This document shows positions 1-6,568 of a DNA stretch of 10,345 bases, one piece after another (the stretch's first letter is position 1; every line of letters starts with the position of its first letter). The notes below the pieces were generated by a model. It saw only the letters and a list, made by a program, of their open reading frames with translations, had not been told where the DNA came from and did not search any database. Source of the stretch: Chitinophagaceae bacterium (lineage in GTDB: Bacteria > Bacteroidota > Bacteroidia > Chitinophagales > Chitinophagaceae). The position numbers and the translations under genes are program-made. The DNA lies in contig JAACZX010000048.1 in the NCBI GenBank assembly GCA_009996555.1, positions 1 through 10,345 of the forward strand, in the 5' to 3' direction.

Positions 1-607
1 AGAACTTAATACCATCTACATTTTTAAATACACGGCTGCTGCCGGGTGTAGTAAGCACAGATGTCATATCAACCTGTGTAATATCCTGTCCCTGTTGATA
101 GGCATCAACGAGTTTGCGTGTATACGTTTTGTATTTATCGGTAACTGCATAACCGAGTTCGTTATGCATGGCCTCACGGATCACATCAAGATTCCTGTTT
201 TCGCAAAACACCATCGGGATAAAGATCCAGTAGTTGGCTGTACCCACACGGCCATCTTTGCGGTGATAACCCATAAAGGTTTTGTTGGCAAATTTTGAAA
301 CATCAGGAGCTGTCCATGTAAAGTTGCTGCCACGGTAATCGAACTGATCGGTTGCATGTTTGGTATTATCTGTACTCATGCGTGCACCTTTTGCAACAGG
401 TTGTGCAATGGTACCAACGGTTACACCATACATGATGATCTTTTCACCGGGCTGCATATCCTGCATAAAAATTTTATGCTTGCCTGCAATATCTTCGGTA
501 AGTGTGATGGATTCGTTTTGGAAATTGATGTTTTCGCCTTTTTTCAGGTCTTTCAACGCTACCAGTACATTGTCTGTTGGATGTACTTTTAACACATTCT
601 GTTTCAT
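1..607 (-). CDS. uxaA: Altronate dehydratase, N-terminal part (cut by left window edge)
   Basis: UxaA dehydrates D-altronate to 2-keto-3-deoxygluconate in the cytoplasmic galacturonate (hexuronate) pathway. An open frame of 202 codons runs from an ATG at 605-607 off the left edge without a stop. Residues 1 to about 85 resemble the N-terminal SAF domain of long UxaA proteins (begins MKQNVLKVHPTDN; MQPGEKIIMYGVTVG at 51-65). Residues 113-127 (GYHRKDGRVGTANYW) match the start of the dehydratase core, and the visible part ends RVFKNVDGIKF, just before the Cys-rich GGCGG region expected in this family. Residues of about 155-190 look like an insertion seen in Bacteroidota members; that comparison is from memory. 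It is divergent from the AraC-type regulator gene, a plausible controller. The closest alternative is another member of the UxaA/GarD family such as galactarate dehydratase; the SAF plus GYxRxDGRxGxxN arrangement favours altronate dehydratase. Confidence 0.9.
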   Translation of the reverse strand, partial: MKQNVLKVHPTDNVLVALKDLKKGENINFQNESITLTEDIAGKHKIFMQDMQPGEKIIMYGVTVGTIAQPVAKGARMSTDNTKHATDQFDYRGSNFTWTAPDVSKFANKTFMGYHRKDGRVGTANYWIFIPMVFCENRNLDVIREAMHNELGYAVTDKYKTYTRKLVDAYQQGQDITQVDMTSVLTTPGSSRVFKNVDGIKF

Positions 608-610
608 ATA

Positions 611-623
611 AAGCAAATTGCTT
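611..623. repeat. Perfect dyad AAGCAA-A-TTGCTT beside the uxaA start codon
   Basis: Two 6-base arms (611-616 and 618-623) are exact reverse complements around a single central A. The dyad lies 4 to 16 bases upstream of the uxaA ATG, where ribosome binding or early elongation would be affected. The one-base spacer makes an RNA hairpin unlikely at full arm length, so a protein-binding operator is the simpler reading. The function is unproven. Confidence 0.4.
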
Positions 624-634
624 GATCAAAGATG

Positions 635-660
635 AAAACAGCCTTTATTGGCTGTTTTTT
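635..660. terminator. Terminator-like hairpin in the uxaA leader
   Basis: The arms AAAACAGCC (635-643) and GGCTGTTTT (650-658) pair perfectly over 9 base pairs with a 6-base loop (TTTATT). On the plus strand the stem runs into T655-T660, which fits an intrinsic terminator, yet the only transcript arriving from that side would be antisense to uxaA. On the minus strand the same hairpin sits about 30 bases before the uxaA ATG, followed by TTTTCATC, so it could act as an attenuator or leader structure instead. The structure is seen; its direction of action is not. Confidence 0.45.
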
Positions 661-775
661 AAGCGTGGTAAAAATAGTTAAATGCCTGTGTTCTGCTTTT
701 ACTTTTATTGGCTTTGTATAGTACTATTTTGGCAACCTGCTGGCATATTTCGTTATTTTGTGATAAAATACTGTA

Positions 776-1654
776 ATGAACCCGCATCTTCTGAAAGTAA
801 GTACAGCGCCGCACCAGAGCTTCAATATCCGGCACGATGTGGTTCCTTACTTCTATAACCGCTGGCATTTTCATCCAGAAGTGGAGTTATTGCATATTCA
901 AAAAGGAACAGGTATCCAGTTCATCGGCGACTCCATTCAGCGGTTTAAAAAAGATGATGTGATTTTGGTAGGTGCCAATCTCCCCCACCTGTGGCGATGT
1001 GATGATGCGTATTTTCAGAAAAGCAAAACCTTGAAAGCGCAATCAACCGTTGCGCATTTCCGTGAAGATTTCTGGGGCGAAACATTTCTTGAATTACCGG
1101 AGAACAAAAAACTGAAACAGATACTGGAAAAAGCAAAACGTGGCATCAGTATTTCAGGCGCCACCAAACAGTTTGTGATTGCCCACCTCGATAAAATGCT
1201 GGATGCAAAAGACAGCGAACGCATTGTTCTATTGTTGCAGATACTCGGCCGCATTGCACAAAGTAAACAGCTGAAACTGATCTCATCTGCCGGGTTCAGT
1301 ACACAGCTGGAACAGAAATCGACTGATAAGATCAATGCGGTATATGCGTATACACTGGCGCATTTTAAAGAGAAGATCAGTTTAAAAAAAATTGCCGAGG
1401 TGTCGAATATCAGCCCTAATTCTTTCTGCCGTTATTTTAAAGTGCACACACGAAAAACCTTCAGCAACTTTTTACATGAGTTGCGTGTGGGGCATGCCAG
1501 CAAACTGTTGATTGAAAACAAACTTTCCATTTCGCAGATATGTTACGAAAGCGGATTCAACAATGTAACGAACTTTTATAAAACCTTTAAACGGTTTACG
1601 GGACAAACGCCATTGGCGTTTCAGCAGGCATATAATACAACTGCGGTTGAATAA
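776..1654 (+). CDS. AraC-family transcriptional regulator with N-terminal cupin domain
   Basis: Predicted cytoplasmic one-component sensor of 292 residues, usual for AraC regulators with an effector domain. The N-terminal cupin-like part carries HFHPEVELLHIQKGTG (31-46), FKKDDVILVGANLPHLW (57-73) and the typical His-rich strand pattern. The C-terminal domain has two helix-turn-helix units: ISLKKIAEVSNIS (201-213) and SISQICYESGFNNVTNFYKTF (251-271), followed by the family signature KRFTGQTP (272-279). The ATG at 776 is preceded by an AT-rich leader without a clear Shine-Dalgarno sequence. It is divergent from uxaA and convergent with the GH97 gene, which it abuts with no spacer. Likely targets are uxaA and possibly the leftward sugar genes; the effector (a sugar or sugar acid) cannot be read from the sequence. 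It is not clearly a RhaR or RhaS orthologue, so no symbol is given. Confidence 0.92.
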   Translation: MNPHLLKVSTAPHQSFNIRHDVVPYFYNRWHFHPEVELLHIQKGTGIQFIGDSIQRFKKDDVILVGANLPHLWRCDDAYFQKSKTLKAQSTVAHFREDFWGETFLELPENKKLKQILEKAKRGISISGATKQFVIAHLDKMLDAKDSERIVLLLQILGRIAQSKQLKLISSAGFSTQLEQKSTDKINAVYAYTLAHFKEKISLKKIAEVSNISPNSFCRYFKVHTRKTFSNFLHELRVGHASKLLIENKLSISQICYESGFNNVTNFYKTFKRFTGQTPLAFQQAYNTTAVE

Positions 1655-1660
1655 TTATTC
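1649..1660. repeat. 12-base palindrome spanning both convergent stop codons
   Basis: GAATAATTATTC is a perfect palindrome centred exactly at 1654/1655, the junction between the plus-strand regulator (ends GAA TAA) and the minus-strand GH97 gene (also ends GAA TAA). There is no intergenic room for a conventional terminator, so transcripts of the two genes probably overlap at their 3' ends. Confidence 0.7.
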
Positions 1661-3577
1661 TATTACAACGATGAAACCACCCGCAGCAGGTATCGTAATT
1701 GTTTGGGGCTTTTTAGTATTTACTTGCTTTTCTGCAAACAGCTGACCGGCCTCGCCTTCTGTGATCAATGTTGCTTTCTTTTTTGAAAACGAAGAAAGGT
1801 TCAGTTGAATGGTTTTTGCAGCTGCCTCTCCATTGATACCGGCGATGTACCATTTGTTGGCTGAACGTCTTGCAATCACCACATAGTTGCCGGGGAAACC
1901 ATCAATGAATTTTACATCATCCCAGGTATTAGGCAGATTACGCAAAAACTGTTGAATGTTTTCGGGAACTTGCTGCATGCCTTCCGGTGATTCTGCATAA
2001 TGTTGAATACCCGATAGAAATAATACAGATGTTGCCAACTCAAATGCAGCAGTTGTTTTGCGTTGTACGTTTGTTTGCAGCTTGTACAGGTTCATGGGTG
2101 TGAAATCCATTGGATCAAATGCGTTGCGTGTGAACGGCAACATCGTGCAATGGTTTGCTTCCTTATCTGCATCATTCTGTCCGAATGTGATCATTTCAAA
2201 ACCACGTACGGCTTCGGTGGTCACTAAGTGCGGATATGTGCGGGACCATCCTCTTGGTAATGTTGCACCATGGAAATTCACCAGCAGTTCATATTTCGCA
2301 GCATCTTTTAAAATATCGAGATAATAAGCAATCACCGATTGACCATCGCCTGCAAAGAAATCGATCTTTACACCTTTAATGCCCATGTTCTTCAAACGCT
2401 GAAATTCTTTTGCACGGCTTTCTGTGGAGAGCAATAAATTCTTCGGTGTGTATTTCACTGTATTCCAATCGCCGGCTGAATTATACCATAACAGCAGCCC
2501 AACATTTTTTGTCTTTGCATAATCGGCCAGCTCTTTCATTTTGTCGTAACCAATTTTTGCATCCCATGCAGCATCAACAAGACAGTATTGCCAGTTCATC
2601 TTCGCTGCAAAATCGATGTACCTGATCTGTTCATCATACACAATAAAATCATCTTTGGAATTGATCCAGCTCCACGATGCTTTACCGGGCAACACAAAGG
2701 ATGTGTTTTTGATCACAGATGGTTTTGCAAGATCAGTACCTGCAGTTGATTCAATGATTGTTGCTAAACTTCCGATAGTTATGATGCGCCATGGAGAAAC
2801 ATAAGTTGATTGAAACGTAGGCAACAATCCTTTACCGGTAATGATCTCACGTGGATCGGGATAGCCGATGCTGTATTCGCCATCGGGTGATTCGGCTTTT
2901 AAACGTGTGGCACAATCAGTGGTTTCCAACGAAGCTTCAGTGATCAATGCCCACACATCATTTACACGGAATAATGCCGGGTAGACCCAGCCTGCAGCAG
3001 ATGGTGATTTTGTACCAACAGGCACATCCTGTACATAATGTTCTTCGTAAGCAGGATTGGTTTGCTCCCATCCTGTTTTTGAAACCTGCATCGGTTGTAA
3101 CCATGCTTTGGCAGTAGTTGAAAAATGAAAGGTTGTTGATTCGTTCGTAATGTTATCAGTAACGTTATTTGCTTCTTTGTAGTGATAACGGAAAGCAACT
3201 GCATCGTTCGATACCTGGAAAATAATATCCAGTGCTTTTCCATTGCTGTTCTTAAACTGTACAGTGCGTTTATTGGCTTTGTAGAGGGCTTGCTTTTTCT
3301 TACCGTGCAGGATATTATACGAGTCGTTTACCTGCTGTACAGGTGTTGCACCCAAGAGGTTATTGCCTTTTGAAAAATCAACAGTCGCAGTTTGAATGCC
3401 GAGCGATGAAGAACGAAGGACTTCTGCCTGCTGGTAATGAACACTGTATTTGATCGTTCCTTCTTTATTAACAGAAACCTGTACTGTAATTTTTTTATCG
3501 GGACTGGTGATTCCCACCTGTGCAATTGAACCTGTACTGATGACGACAAATGAAAGTAAAGCAATCAAAACACGCAT
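1655..3577 (-). CDS. Secreted glycoside hydrolase family 97, probable retaining alpha-galactosidase-type
   Basis: A GH97 enzyme (SusB/alpha-galactosidase family), cleaving alpha-linked sugars in the periplasm or at the cell surface. The chosen ATG at 3577 gives 640 residues starting MRVLIALLSFVVISTGSIAQ, a clean signal peptide with probable cleavage after Ala19; a GTG at 3613 would add 12 residues before the hydrophobic core and is less likely. Order: N-terminal beta-sandwich (about 20-280), catalytic barrel (about 295-540, entered by KASWSWINSKDD), C-terminal beta domain. Asp406 in GVKIDFF and Glu455 in VTTEAVRGFE sit where the retaining GH97 subgroup has nucleophile and acid/base, which suggests an alpha-galactosidase-like mechanism rather than the inverting SusB type; that alignment is from memory. 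It is last in the leftward series, 191 bases after lutC, and probably supplies sugar from plant polysaccharides. Specificity is not proven. Confidence 0.9.
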   Translation of the reverse strand: MRVLIALLSFVVISTGSIAQVGITSPDKKITVQVSVNKEGTIKYSVHYQQAEVLRSSSLGIQTATVDFSKGNNLLGATPVQQVNDSYNILHGKKKQALYKANKRTVQFKNSNGKALDIIFQVSNDAVAFRYHYKEANNVTDNITNESTTFHFSTTAKAWLQPMQVSKTGWEQTNPAYEEHYVQDVPVGTKSPSAAGWVYPALFRVNDVWALITEASLETTDCATRLKAESPDGEYSIGYPDPREIITGKGLLPTFQSTYVSPWRIITIGSLATIIESTAGTDLAKPSVIKNTSFVLPGKASWSWINSKDDFIVYDEQIRYIDFAAKMNWQYCLVDAAWDAKIGYDKMKELADYAKTKNVGLLLWYNSAGDWNTVKYTPKNLLLSTESRAKEFQRLKNMGIKGVKIDFFAGDGQSVIAYYLDILKDAAKYELLVNFHGATLPRGWSRTYPHLVTTEAVRGFEMITFGQNDADKEANHCTMLPFTRNAFDPMDFTPMNLYKLQTNVQRKTTAAFELATSVLFLSGIQHYAESPEGMQQVPENIQQFLRNLPNTWDDVKFIDGFPGNYVVIARRSANKWYIAGINGEAAAKTIQLNLSSFSKKKATLITEGEAGQLFAEKQVNTKKPQTITIPAAGGFIVVIE

Positions 3578-3690
3578 GAACAAAAAATTAAAAGGTGAAC
3601 GCAATTTTGCCACAAGGCATGAAGAAGCAAAGAAACAGAAAGAATAGTAGCAGAAAAAAATTAAAACCCTAACGAATGTGTGTAATAGAA

Positions 3691-3766
3691 ACGCTGATGA
3701 CGCTGATTAATGCGGATGAAAACGGATGAATCAGTGTGTATCAGCTCAAATCCCTGTCATCCGTGA
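3691..3766. repeat. Degenerate GCTGAT / GGATGA intergenic repeat with inverted arms
   Basis: Short related units recur every 9 to 11 bases: GCTGAT at 3693 and 3702, GCGGATGA at 3712, ACGGATGA at 3721. The right half holds reverse-complement versions, TATCAG and GTCATCCGTG. Exact inverted pairs include GATGAC (3696-3701) with GTCATC (3756-3761), and CTGATT (3703-3708) with AATCAG (3729-3734). The repeat ends within a few bases of the lutC stop codon and fills much of the gap before the GH97 gene. Phased GGATGA-type intergenic repeats recur in many Bacteroidota genomes as I recall; their function is unknown. It might form an RNA hairpin that ends or stabilises the lut transcript. Confidence 0.65.
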
Positions 3767-3768
3767 TT

Positions 3769-4353
3769 CTATCCAATCATATACACGATCAAACTTCTTG
3801 CACCATGTGCACCAATTACCAGCGACTGTTCAATATCGGCAGTTTTAGAAGGACCAGCTAAGAAAACACCAAAGCCTTCCTTTGCACTTTCAATTTGCTG
3901 GTAAGCATGATGCATCGTTGGTACGATACTTTTTCTTTCAATCACAATCACGAGGTGCTGACAAATAAATGGCAGCAAACGATTTCCCATATTGCTTTCA
4001 TACAACCAGATGGCGCCGTTTTCAGCAACAGCAACATTGCCTTGAATGTAAGCGGTATCAACAGCAGCAAGTTCATCGGCAGTAAGCGATGCAAGCGAAT
4101 CACTCACTTCGCCTAATGCAGCAATTCTGTTCACAACAAAATCACCTTTGGCTTTTCTGCTTTCCAACTCCTGTTTAAGCGAAGAAAGATCTTGCAACTC
4201 CACTGTTCCGCCACCAATGCTTTGCAGCACCGTTTTATATTGCTGTACAAGATCGTTGTATTGAATCACTGTATTCAAATCAATTGCAGGAAGCTCAACC
4301 AACTCTGGTTTATTGGCTGTAATATTTTTCAGTATCGTATCTCTTGAACTCAT
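3769..4353 (-). CDS. lutC: Lactate utilization protein C (LUD domain)
   Basis: LutC is the small subunit of the LutABC (LldEFG) complex that oxidises L-lactate to pyruvate in the cytoplasm. The 194-residue product has the length and landmarks of the family: GDFVVNRIAALGE near 75-87, VDTAYIQGNVAVAENGAIWL near 98-117, LPFICQHLVIVI near 127-138, and the strongly conserved end AGPSKTADIEQSLVIGAHGARSL. It is a single LUD domain without cysteine-cluster motifs, as expected for this subunit. Its ATG shares one base with the lutB TAA (TAATG at 4351-4355), which indicates translational coupling. A degenerate intergenic repeat begins immediately after its TAG stop. The identity is secure because all three subunits are adjacent in the order A-B-C. 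Confidence 0.94.
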   Translation of the reverse strand: MSSRDTILKNITANKPELVELPAIDLNTVIQYNDLVQQYKTVLQSIGGGTVELQDLSSLKQELESRKAKGDFVVNRIAALGEVSDSLASLTADELAAVDTAYIQGNVAVAENGAIWLYESNMGNRLLPFICQHLVIVIERKSIVPTMHHAYQQIESAKEGFGVFLAGPSKTADIEQSLVIGAHGARSLIVYMIG

Positions 4354-5729
4354 TACTTTTTGTTTTGAAGATACCAGTCACGGAAACTTTGTTTGGGCGG
4401 CGCAGGCATTTCCCGTTGCTTGTACCAGGGGTTGAGTTTGTTGTTTACGAGCCACGGAAATAAACGCATGACGCCTCTACCCATCTTTCCTGCAAAGCGG
4501 TAAAGCCTTGGTCTTGCCAATAAAAATGCCATTCCTTTTAACCCAACTTTCTTGGTTGTATCAACATATCCTTCTGCAACCAATACCTGTCGCCATTTCC
4601 ATAACTGATCATGTATATCAATTTTTACCGGGCATACATTGCTGCAGCTGCCGCAGAGTGTTGATGCAAACGGCAAATCAGCATTTGCACGCATATCAAT
4701 ATTCGGATTGAGGATAGAACCGATTGGTCCTGCAACGGCTGTGTGATAACTATGGCCGCCACTTCTTCTGTAAACCGGACAAGTGTTGAAACATGCCGCA
4801 CAACGAATACACTTCAACGAGTTTCTGAAATCTGCCCGGCCCAACTGTCTGCTGCGTCCGTTATCAACAATGACAATGTGCATCTCCTGCCCTTCTCTTG
4901 GTTTGTGAAAATGGCTGGAGTAAGTGGTGATCGGTTGACCGGTTGCGCTGCGTGCCAGCAAACGCAAAAACACAGAAAGATGTTCTGCTTTCGGGATCAT
5001 CTTTTCAAAGCCCATACAGGCAATATGAATTTTTGCTGCATGTGCACCCATATCGGCATTGCCTTCATTGGTGCAAACCACAAAGCCACCCGTTTCTGCA
5101 ACGGCAAAGTTTACACCGGTGATGGCAAGTTCCGATTCAATAAATTTTTCACGTAAATGCTGACGTGCAGCTTCTGTTAAGTATTGCGGATCGTTGTTTC
5201 CTTTTTCGGTATTGAGGTGTTCATGAAACGTATCGCTTACATCCTGCTTCTTCAAGTGAATAGCAGGCAATACAATATGGCTCGGTGGTTCATTCCTGAA
5301 CTGTACAATGCGTTCGCCCAAATCTGTATCAACTGTTTCAATTCCTTTCGTATGTAAGAATTCATTCAGGCCACACTCTTCGGTGAGCATGCTCTTGCTC
5401 TTAACGATCTTCTGAATATTATTTTTCTGAATGATATCGTAAATGATGCGGTTATGATCTGCACCATCCATTGCCCAATGAACAGTAACACCATTAGCCT
5501 TTGCATTGCGTTCAAACTCGAGTAAATAATTATCAAGATTCGAAAGCGTATGATTTTTTATTTGCGAAGCCCATTCACGCAACTGTTCCCATTCGGGTAA
5601 CCCGTGAGCTGCTTTATCTCTTTTTTGGCGAACAAACCAAAGTGTTTCATCGTGCCAGTTAGTACGTGGCTCGTCGTTGATGAACTGTGCTGCAGCTTCG
5701 GCATGTTTTAATGTACTGGTATGACTCAT
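4353..5729 (-). CDS. lutB: Lactate utilization iron-sulfur protein B
   Basis: LutB is the ferredoxin-like, LUD-containing subunit of the LutABC L-lactate oxidation complex. The product is 458 residues from the ATG at 5729. The frame is open further to 5816, but that extension lies inside lutA and lacks family similarity, while the ATG at 5729 overlaps the lutA stop as ATGA. The LUD domain covers roughly residues 60-290, with GVNFAVAETGGFVVCTNEGNADM at 205-227. Two iron-sulfur motifs follow: Cys307, Cys310, Cys313 and Cys317 (CIRCAACFNTCP), and Cys359, Cys362 and Cys366 (CGSCSNVCP), consistent with 4Fe-4S clusters. The C-terminus (RDWYLQNKK) is typical of the family. It stands between lutA and lutC in an overlapping cassette downstream of the rhamnose genes. 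Confidence 0.95.
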   Translation of the reverse strand: MSHTSTLKHAEAAAQFINDEPRTNWHDETLWFVRQKRDKAAHGLPEWEQLREWASQIKNHTLSNLDNYLLEFERNAKANGVTVHWAMDGADHNRIIYDIIQKNNIQKIVKSKSMLTEECGLNEFLHTKGIETVDTDLGERIVQFRNEPPSHIVLPAIHLKKQDVSDTFHEHLNTEKGNNDPQYLTEAARQHLREKFIESELAITGVNFAVAETGGFVVCTNEGNADMGAHAAKIHIACMGFEKMIPKAEHLSVFLRLLARSATGQPITTYSSHFHKPREGQEMHIVIVDNGRSRQLGRADFRNSLKCIRCAACFNTCPVYRRSGGHSYHTAVAGPIGSILNPNIDMRANADLPFASTLCGSCSNVCPVKIDIHDQLWKWRQVLVAEGYVDTTKKVGLKGMAFLLARPRLYRFAGKMGRGVMRLFPWLVNNKLNPWYKQREMPAPPKQSFRDWYLQNKK

Positions 5730-6463
5730 GCGTTGCTGTTTAAAATTTCTGCAATATGAATGGTCTTCACCTTGCTGCCATTGCGTTTTAAAATACCTTC
5801 TAAATGCATCAGGCAACTGGTATCGCCACCGGTAATGTATTGTACCTCGTTACTGGCATGATCGGCAATACGATCCTTCCCCATCTTCACACTCACTGCT
5901 TCTTCAAACACACAAAACGTACCACCAAAGCCGCAACATTCATCGGGCCGTGAAGGCATTTTTAATTCCAGTCCCTGCACCATGTTGAGCAGTTGTTGCG
6001 GTTTAGAAAATGCAGGCAAATTTCGTTCGCTCATGGATGAAAGATGTAATCCTCGCTGACCATGGCAACTGTTGTGCAAACCAACCTTATACGGAAATGA
6101 TGCGTTCAGCTTTTCAACTTTCAATACATCAACCAAAAACTCGGTGAGCTCGTACACATGTTTGCGGATATGCTCTGCTTCGCCGGGATGCTGCTCATCG
6201 TGCAGGTGTTCTTTTAAATGCAAAACGCAACTGCCCGATGGTCCAACGATATAATCGAAGCCACGGAAATTCGAAACAAAATTTTTATCGCATGATTTAC
6301 TGAGTGAAGCGAAACCACTGTTGGCCATCGGCTGGCCACAACAGGTTTGATTCAAAGGAAAAGAAACATGACATCCAAGTTTTTCTAACAACTGTAAGGT
6401 TGCAATACCTACGTTTGGATAAAACTGATCGATATAGCAGGGAATAAATAATCCAACTTTCAT
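5726..6463 (-). CDS. lutA: Lactate utilization protein A (CCG-domain iron-sulfur oxidoreductase)
   Basis: LutA is the CCG-domain subunit of LutABC, related to the cysteine-rich subunits of glycolate oxidase and heterodisulfide reductase. The ATG at 6463 gives 245 residues starting MKVGLFIPCYIDQFYP, the usual family N-terminus. The frame is open to a TTG at 6517, but those 18 extra residues are unlike the family and would overlap the candidate promoter. Two cysteine-rich motifs are visible: NQTCCGQPMANSG (Cys41-Cys42-Gly43) and PDECCGFGGTFCV (Cys176-Cys177-Gly178), with the intervening NSCHGQRGLH (131-140). Its TGA overlaps the lutB ATG by four bases as ATGA. In this locus the probable role is to oxidise L-lactate made from rhamnose-derived lactaldehyde. 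Confidence 0.95.
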   Translation of the reverse strand: MKVGLFIPCYIDQFYPNVGIATLQLLEKLGCHVSFPLNQTCCGQPMANSGFASLSKSCDKNFVSNFRGFDYIVGPSGSCVLHLKEHLHDEQHPGEAEHIRKHVYELTEFLVDVLKVEKLNASFPYKVGLHNSCHGQRGLHLSSMSERNLPAFSKPQQLLNMVQGLELKMPSRPDECCGFGGTFCVFEEAVSVKMGKDRIADHASNEVQYITGGDTSCLMHLEGILKRNGSKVKTIHIAEILNSNA

Positions 6464-6519
6464 CTGTTCGTTCTTTATGTGGCTGTGTTCATCAGCATGC
6501 AACCAGCTTTTTTGCAAAG

Positions 6520-6548
6520 CAAAACTATGTGATAATCGCTATAACAAA
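6520..6548 (-). promoter_or_regulatory. Candidate Bacteroidota promoter before lutA
   Basis: On the minus strand TTTG (6548-6545) is followed after 17 bases by TAGTTTTG (6527-6520), matching the -33 TTTG and -7 TAnnTTTG consensus of Bacteroidota at the short end of the accepted spacing. Transcription would begin near 6513, leaving a leader of about 50 bases before the lutA ATG at 6463. It is the only exact TAnnTTTG match I found in the intergenic regions. A small hairpin (TTTTGC / GCAAAA, 6510-6524) lies at its downstream edge. It would let lutABC be expressed apart from the rhamnose genes. Confidence 0.45.
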
Positions 6549-6568
6549 TACCCGTGATTGGCACATGA

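Larger units (their letters stand above)
608..775. promoter_or_regulatory. Divergent uxaA / araC-type intergenic region
   Basis: This 168-base AT-rich spacer must carry the promoters of both divergent genes. It contains a perfect dyad next to the uxaA start (611-623), a 9-base-pair hairpin with a T-run (635-660), and two direct copies of TTTATTGGCT (644-653 and 704-713) whose starts are exactly 60 bases apart. No exact TAnnTTTG promoter element is visible for either gene. The nearest on the plus strand is TTATTTTG at 753-760, with TTTG at 728-731 as a weak -33 partner. Operator function for any of these sites is inference. Confidence 0.5.

Noticed and set aside
95..611. Plus-strand frames at the left edge (95-298, 356-592, 360-611)
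   Set aside because: They are shadows of uxaA on the opposite strand, which matches its family continuously through the same DNA.
659..874. 71-codon minus-strand frame that crosses the uxaA-regulator spacer
   Set aside because: It overlaps the start of the AraC-type gene in antisense, contains no domain signature and has no ribosome site; the spacer is better read as regulatory DNA.
3578..3613. GTG start at 3613 for the GH97 gene
   Set aside because: It would put a charged 12-residue stretch before the signal peptide; the ATG at 3577 gives a normal signal sequence directly.
3691..3766. CRISPR-like array
   Set aside because: Units are short, degenerate and spaced by 9 to 11 bases, with no constant repeat or unique spacers and no cas genes.
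4743..5156. 137-codon plus-strand open frame
   Set aside because: It lies entirely antisense to lutB, whose protein has clear iron-sulfur and LUD motifs; the translated product has no recognisable features.
5730..5816. Longer lutB start inside lutA
   Set aside because: The added 29 residues are out-of-frame lutA sequence; the ATG at 5729 forms a standard ATGA overlap and a family-like N-terminus.
6510..6524. TTTTGC-AAA-GCAAAA hairpin before lutA as a terminator of rhaB
   Set aside because: The stem is only six mostly A-T pairs with a 3-base loop and no proper U-run after it on the minus strand; it is too weak to call.
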